Of a stretch of DNA of 64,000 bases, positions 62,430-64,000 are shown piece after piece; within the stretch, counting starts at the first letter, position 1; each line of letters starts with the position of its first letter. The translations under genes and the position numbers were made by a program. The stretch is taken from NCBI RefSeq assembly GCF_014334015.1, contig NZ_CP060488.1, forward strand, positions 3,864,501-3,928,500, in the 5' to 3' direction. Origin of the DNA: Bacteroides sp. M10. Its GTDB lineage: Bacteria; Bacteroidota; Bacteroidia; Bacteroidales; Bacteroidaceae. The notes under the pieces are model-generated. The model was not told the origin of the DNA. It did not search any database and worked only from the letters and a program-made list of their open reading frames with translations.

Positions 62430-62522
62430 TCCAAAGGGGCGGCGCCCCTATGGCTCGTTGGGGCTTTTTTAGCAATGTGTGCATTGCGTTAAGAAAAAGC
62501 CCTAATGAGCTATGGCTTTTTT
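62430..62522. other. oriT-like region with nested inverted repeats
   Basis: Between primase and relaxase genes. It contains GGGGCG-G-CGCCCC (62437-62447); a 21-bp imperfect inverted repeat (62449-62469 against 62494-62514, four differences); and at its centre a perfect hairpin GCAATG-TGTG-CATTGC (62472-62487). The right arm also forms a terminator for the leftward primase gene (AAAAAGCC / GGCTTTTT). In NBU elements oriT lies just upstream of the mob gene, as here. Confidence 0.6.
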
Positions 62523-62546
62523 CAAAGCCTTCCGGTGGCTCTACGG

Positions 62547-63566
62547 TTACATCCTGATACCTTTGTTTTTCTTTTTCAGTTGCTCTGCCTGCCGTTGTCC
62601 TTTCTCCGGCTCCGGTCTCTGCTGCTGATGTTCGGCTTGTCCGTTTTGCTTACTCCGCAGGCAGTCGTTCAGGTCGTTGTAGCCTCCGTATATGTGCGAC
62701 GCGTCCCGGACGCGCAGCCCGTATTCCTCCCGCAGTTCCTGAACAGCTTCCATTCCCGCTTTGTCGTTGTCGAGGAAACAGTGGATGCACCCGTAACCGC
62801 CCAATGGTCGGATTGCCTTGGAGAGGTTGGAAGTCGAGTTCAGTACGATGTAGTCCTGCCCGTCAAGTTCGGGACGGTCGGGACACCTTTCCAGCCGCAG
62901 GGTGAGGAAAGAGAGGTAGTCCATGAATCCCTCGAAGATGTAGCATGCCTCCTTCGGCTCCGATTGCCGTATATGGGTGATGTCCTTCGGTGCTATGCAT
63001 CCCTTGAAATGCTTGTTGCGTATCTCGTATCCTCCCGAACGGTTGGGGAAGCCTATAGCATAGTATGGGGTTTCCCCAGTCAGATAGCGGACCTCCCTGC
63101 ATTCTCTTTTTGCCAATTCCGTATTTATTCCCCTTTGCCGCAGGTAGGCATACAGGGCGGGAGAGGAGAGCGGTACTACCTCCAACTGCCGGAAACTCGG
63201 CTTTGACAAGGGTTGCTTGCCAAAAGAGAAAGAGGCCGGGCGCACGTTTTGTGCCTGCTCCTTTATCCTTTCCAAGAGGTAGGGCAGACTGTCGGATGCG
63301 TATAGCTCCTGTGCCAGTGCGATGATATTACCACCTTTGCCTGCGCCAAAATCATACCATAGGTTGCGTTCGGTGTTCACCTTGAAGGAGGGTTCCTGTT
63401 CGTCCCTGAACGGTGAGTTGTACCATAGACTACCACCCTGTTGCCTTACCGGACTGTATCCAAGACTGTGCAGATATTCCTCTATGCGTATCTGCTTCGC
63501 TTCGTAAGTATTCGATAAACTCCCTCGTATAATGGGTAACGTATGTTCATAATATCGTTTATTCAT
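62547..63566 (-). CDS. CHC2 zinc-finger/Toprim DNA primase of a mobilisable element
   Basis: 339 aa. The N-terminal part resembles the CHC2 primase region ('YSPVRQQGGSLWYNSPFRDEQEPSFKVNTERNLWYDFGAGKGGNIIAL'), although the classic Cys/His ligands are mostly replaced, as in many Bacteroides element primases. A Toprim domain follows: 'ACYIFEGFMDYLSFLTL' (Glu) and 'HCFLDNDKAGMEAVQEL' (DxD). C terminus Gln/Lys-rich. It likely primes second-strand synthesis after transfer (NBU PrmN1-like). It is followed by the oriT-like region and relaxase gene. Confidence 0.88.
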   Translation of the reverse strand: MNKRYYEHTLPIIRGSLSNTYEAKQIRIEEYLHSLGYSPVRQQGGSLWYNSPFRDEQEPSFKVNTERNLWYDFGAGKGGNIIALAQELYASDSLPYLLERIKEQAQNVRPASFSFGKQPLSKPSFRQLEVVPLSSPALYAYLRQRGINTELAKRECREVRYLTGETPYYAIGFPNRSGGYEIRNKHFKGCIAPKDITHIRQSEPKEACYIFEGFMDYLSFLTLRLERCPDRPELDGQDYIVLNSTSNLSKAIRPLGGYGCIHCFLDNDKAGMEAVQELREEYGLRVRDASHIYGGYNDLNDCLRSKQNGQAEHQQQRPEPEKGQRQAEQLKKKNKGIRM

Positions 63567-63655
63567 TTTATCGTTCTATGATTTATTGTTACATCAATTC
63601 AACCAAAAGATGTGCAGGGTTCTATAGAAGTTGATATTTTTCCTACTAATGGAGC

Positions 63656-63866
63656 GGATAAAAGGGAGTTTCCCCCCTTTTCCCTTATTTTCCTGTGATA
63701 AATGGGATAAAGCGGTATTTTTATCCCTGCTTTCCCGCCATAATTGGTATAAAAGGGTATTCTTTCCCTTATTTTCCCTATTTATCGGGGATAATGAAGA
63801 TAAAAACGGCACTTTATTCCCTATTTTCCCGTCTTGATTGGTATAAAACGGTAGTTTTCCCGTGTT
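63656..63866. repeat. Degenerate tandem repeat array upstream of the primase gene
   Basis: Five units with the pattern GG(T)ATAAAA(c)GG...TTTTCCC begin near 63656, 63705, 63746, 63797 and 63840, with spacings that alternate about 49, 42, 51 and 43 bp. TTTTCCC blocks recur between them. Possible iterons or a regulatory array; no gene is supported here. Confidence 0.65.
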
Positions 63867-63887
63867 TAGGCGGGATTTATGAAGGTA

Positions 63888-64000
63888 TCAGGAGTCTTTC
63901 TTGGGAGATTCCGGTGGCGTAACGGATAATATCTTGCCACCGGATAACAGATTGTCAGGTAATAATTCGGCCAGATCCATCGAGTAGTCATCGTCATAAT
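63888..64000 (-). CDS. C-terminal end of a leftward gene entering from the right (unknown)
   Basis: 36 codons plus a stop, open to the window edge, ending 'VTPPESPKKDS'. Upstream residues include 'DLAELLPDNLLSGG'. Gene order in related mobilisable elements would put a DUF3987/helicase-like replication protein here, but the visible part is too short to identify. Confidence 0.5.
   Translation of the reverse strand, partial: YDDDYSMDLAELLPDNLLSGGKILSVTPPESPKKDS

Noticed and set aside
62505-63206. A 233-codon rightward frame opposite the primase gene.
   Set aside because: The minus strand encodes a Toprim primase; the opposite frame is only open because of the GC-rich codons.
1-64000. A CRISPR array, rRNA operon or intact insertion sequence anywhere in the window.
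   Set aside because: I found no regularly spaced identical repeats of 25-40 bp, no rRNA sequence and no transposase gene.

Overview
The window is a chromosomal segment of a human-gut Bacteroides (B. thetaiotaomicron/ovatus/xylanisolvens group). The evidence is a SusC/SusD-type polysaccharide utilisation locus, an UpxY-led capsule locus, a hybrid-two-component-type regulator, promoters with a TAnnTTTG -7 element, and many SPII lipoproteins. Gene order and products at about 4.4-22.8 kb resemble the galactan locus and adjacent heparin lyase that I remember from B. thetaiotaomicron (BT4667-BT4675). That comparison is from memory, not from a search.

Layout. 0-4.3 kb: the end of a TrkA/KtrA-type K+ channel regulator, then a leftward lipoprotein operon (FG-GAP-like protein, DUF3160 protein, CapA-like protein). 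4.4-20.8 kb: a leftward pectic-galactan PUL, in transcription order sensor/AraC regulator, putative GH147-like galactosidase, SusC, SusD, SusE-like surface glycan-binding protein, GH53 endo-galactanase, GH2 beta-galactosidase. The regulator looks like an HTCS, but its histidine-kinase H-box histidine is Asn and it has no receiver domain. 20.9-22.8 kb: a DUF4738 lipoprotein and a PL13 heparin lyase. 22.8-24.6 kb: a small phage/plasmid-like module (DUF4373 protein, DUF2693-like protein, a charged protein) with four 13-bp repeats at an exact 22-bp period.

24.7-47.5 kb: a phase-variable capsule locus. A tyrosine recombinase lies beside a 293-bp segment bounded by perfect 21-bp inverted repeats. 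The only good promoter in the segment points away from the capsule genes, so the sequenced orientation appears to be OFF. Downstream are UpxY (no UpxZ), a Wza-type exporter, a Wzz-like protein, an initiating sugar-phosphate transferase, Wzx, Wzy, six glycosyltransferases, two acyltransferases, a complete GDP-D-glycero-D-manno-heptose pathway (hddA-gmhA-hddC-gmhB) and a radical SAM enzyme. 47.8-49.8 kb: two tandem copies of a structured, covarying ~160-nt RNA-like element precede an AAA-ATPase/PD-(D/E)XK gene. 49.9-55.9 kb: two PepSY-like secreted proteins, then serine ammonia-lyase, CorA and MutS2 (ordinary core genes).

56.0-64.0 kb: a tRNA-Ser(UGA) gene whose 3' end carries the 13-bp sequence I recall as the NBU2 attachment core. 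It is followed by AT-rich cargo and then a leftward mobilisation module (MobV relaxase, oriT-like inverted repeats, CHC2/Toprim primase, repeat array, end of another gene). This fits an NBU2-like mobilisable element that continues past the window. Its cargo includes two adjacent lipoproteins of the cholesterol-dependent-cytolysin-like family, one short (368 aa) and one long (515 aa with an extra C-terminal domain). They are flanked by an unrecognised lipoprotein and a small outer-membrane barrel. I read this as a two-component, possibly antibacterial, pore-forming system carried on a mobile element, and it is the most exciting finding in the window.
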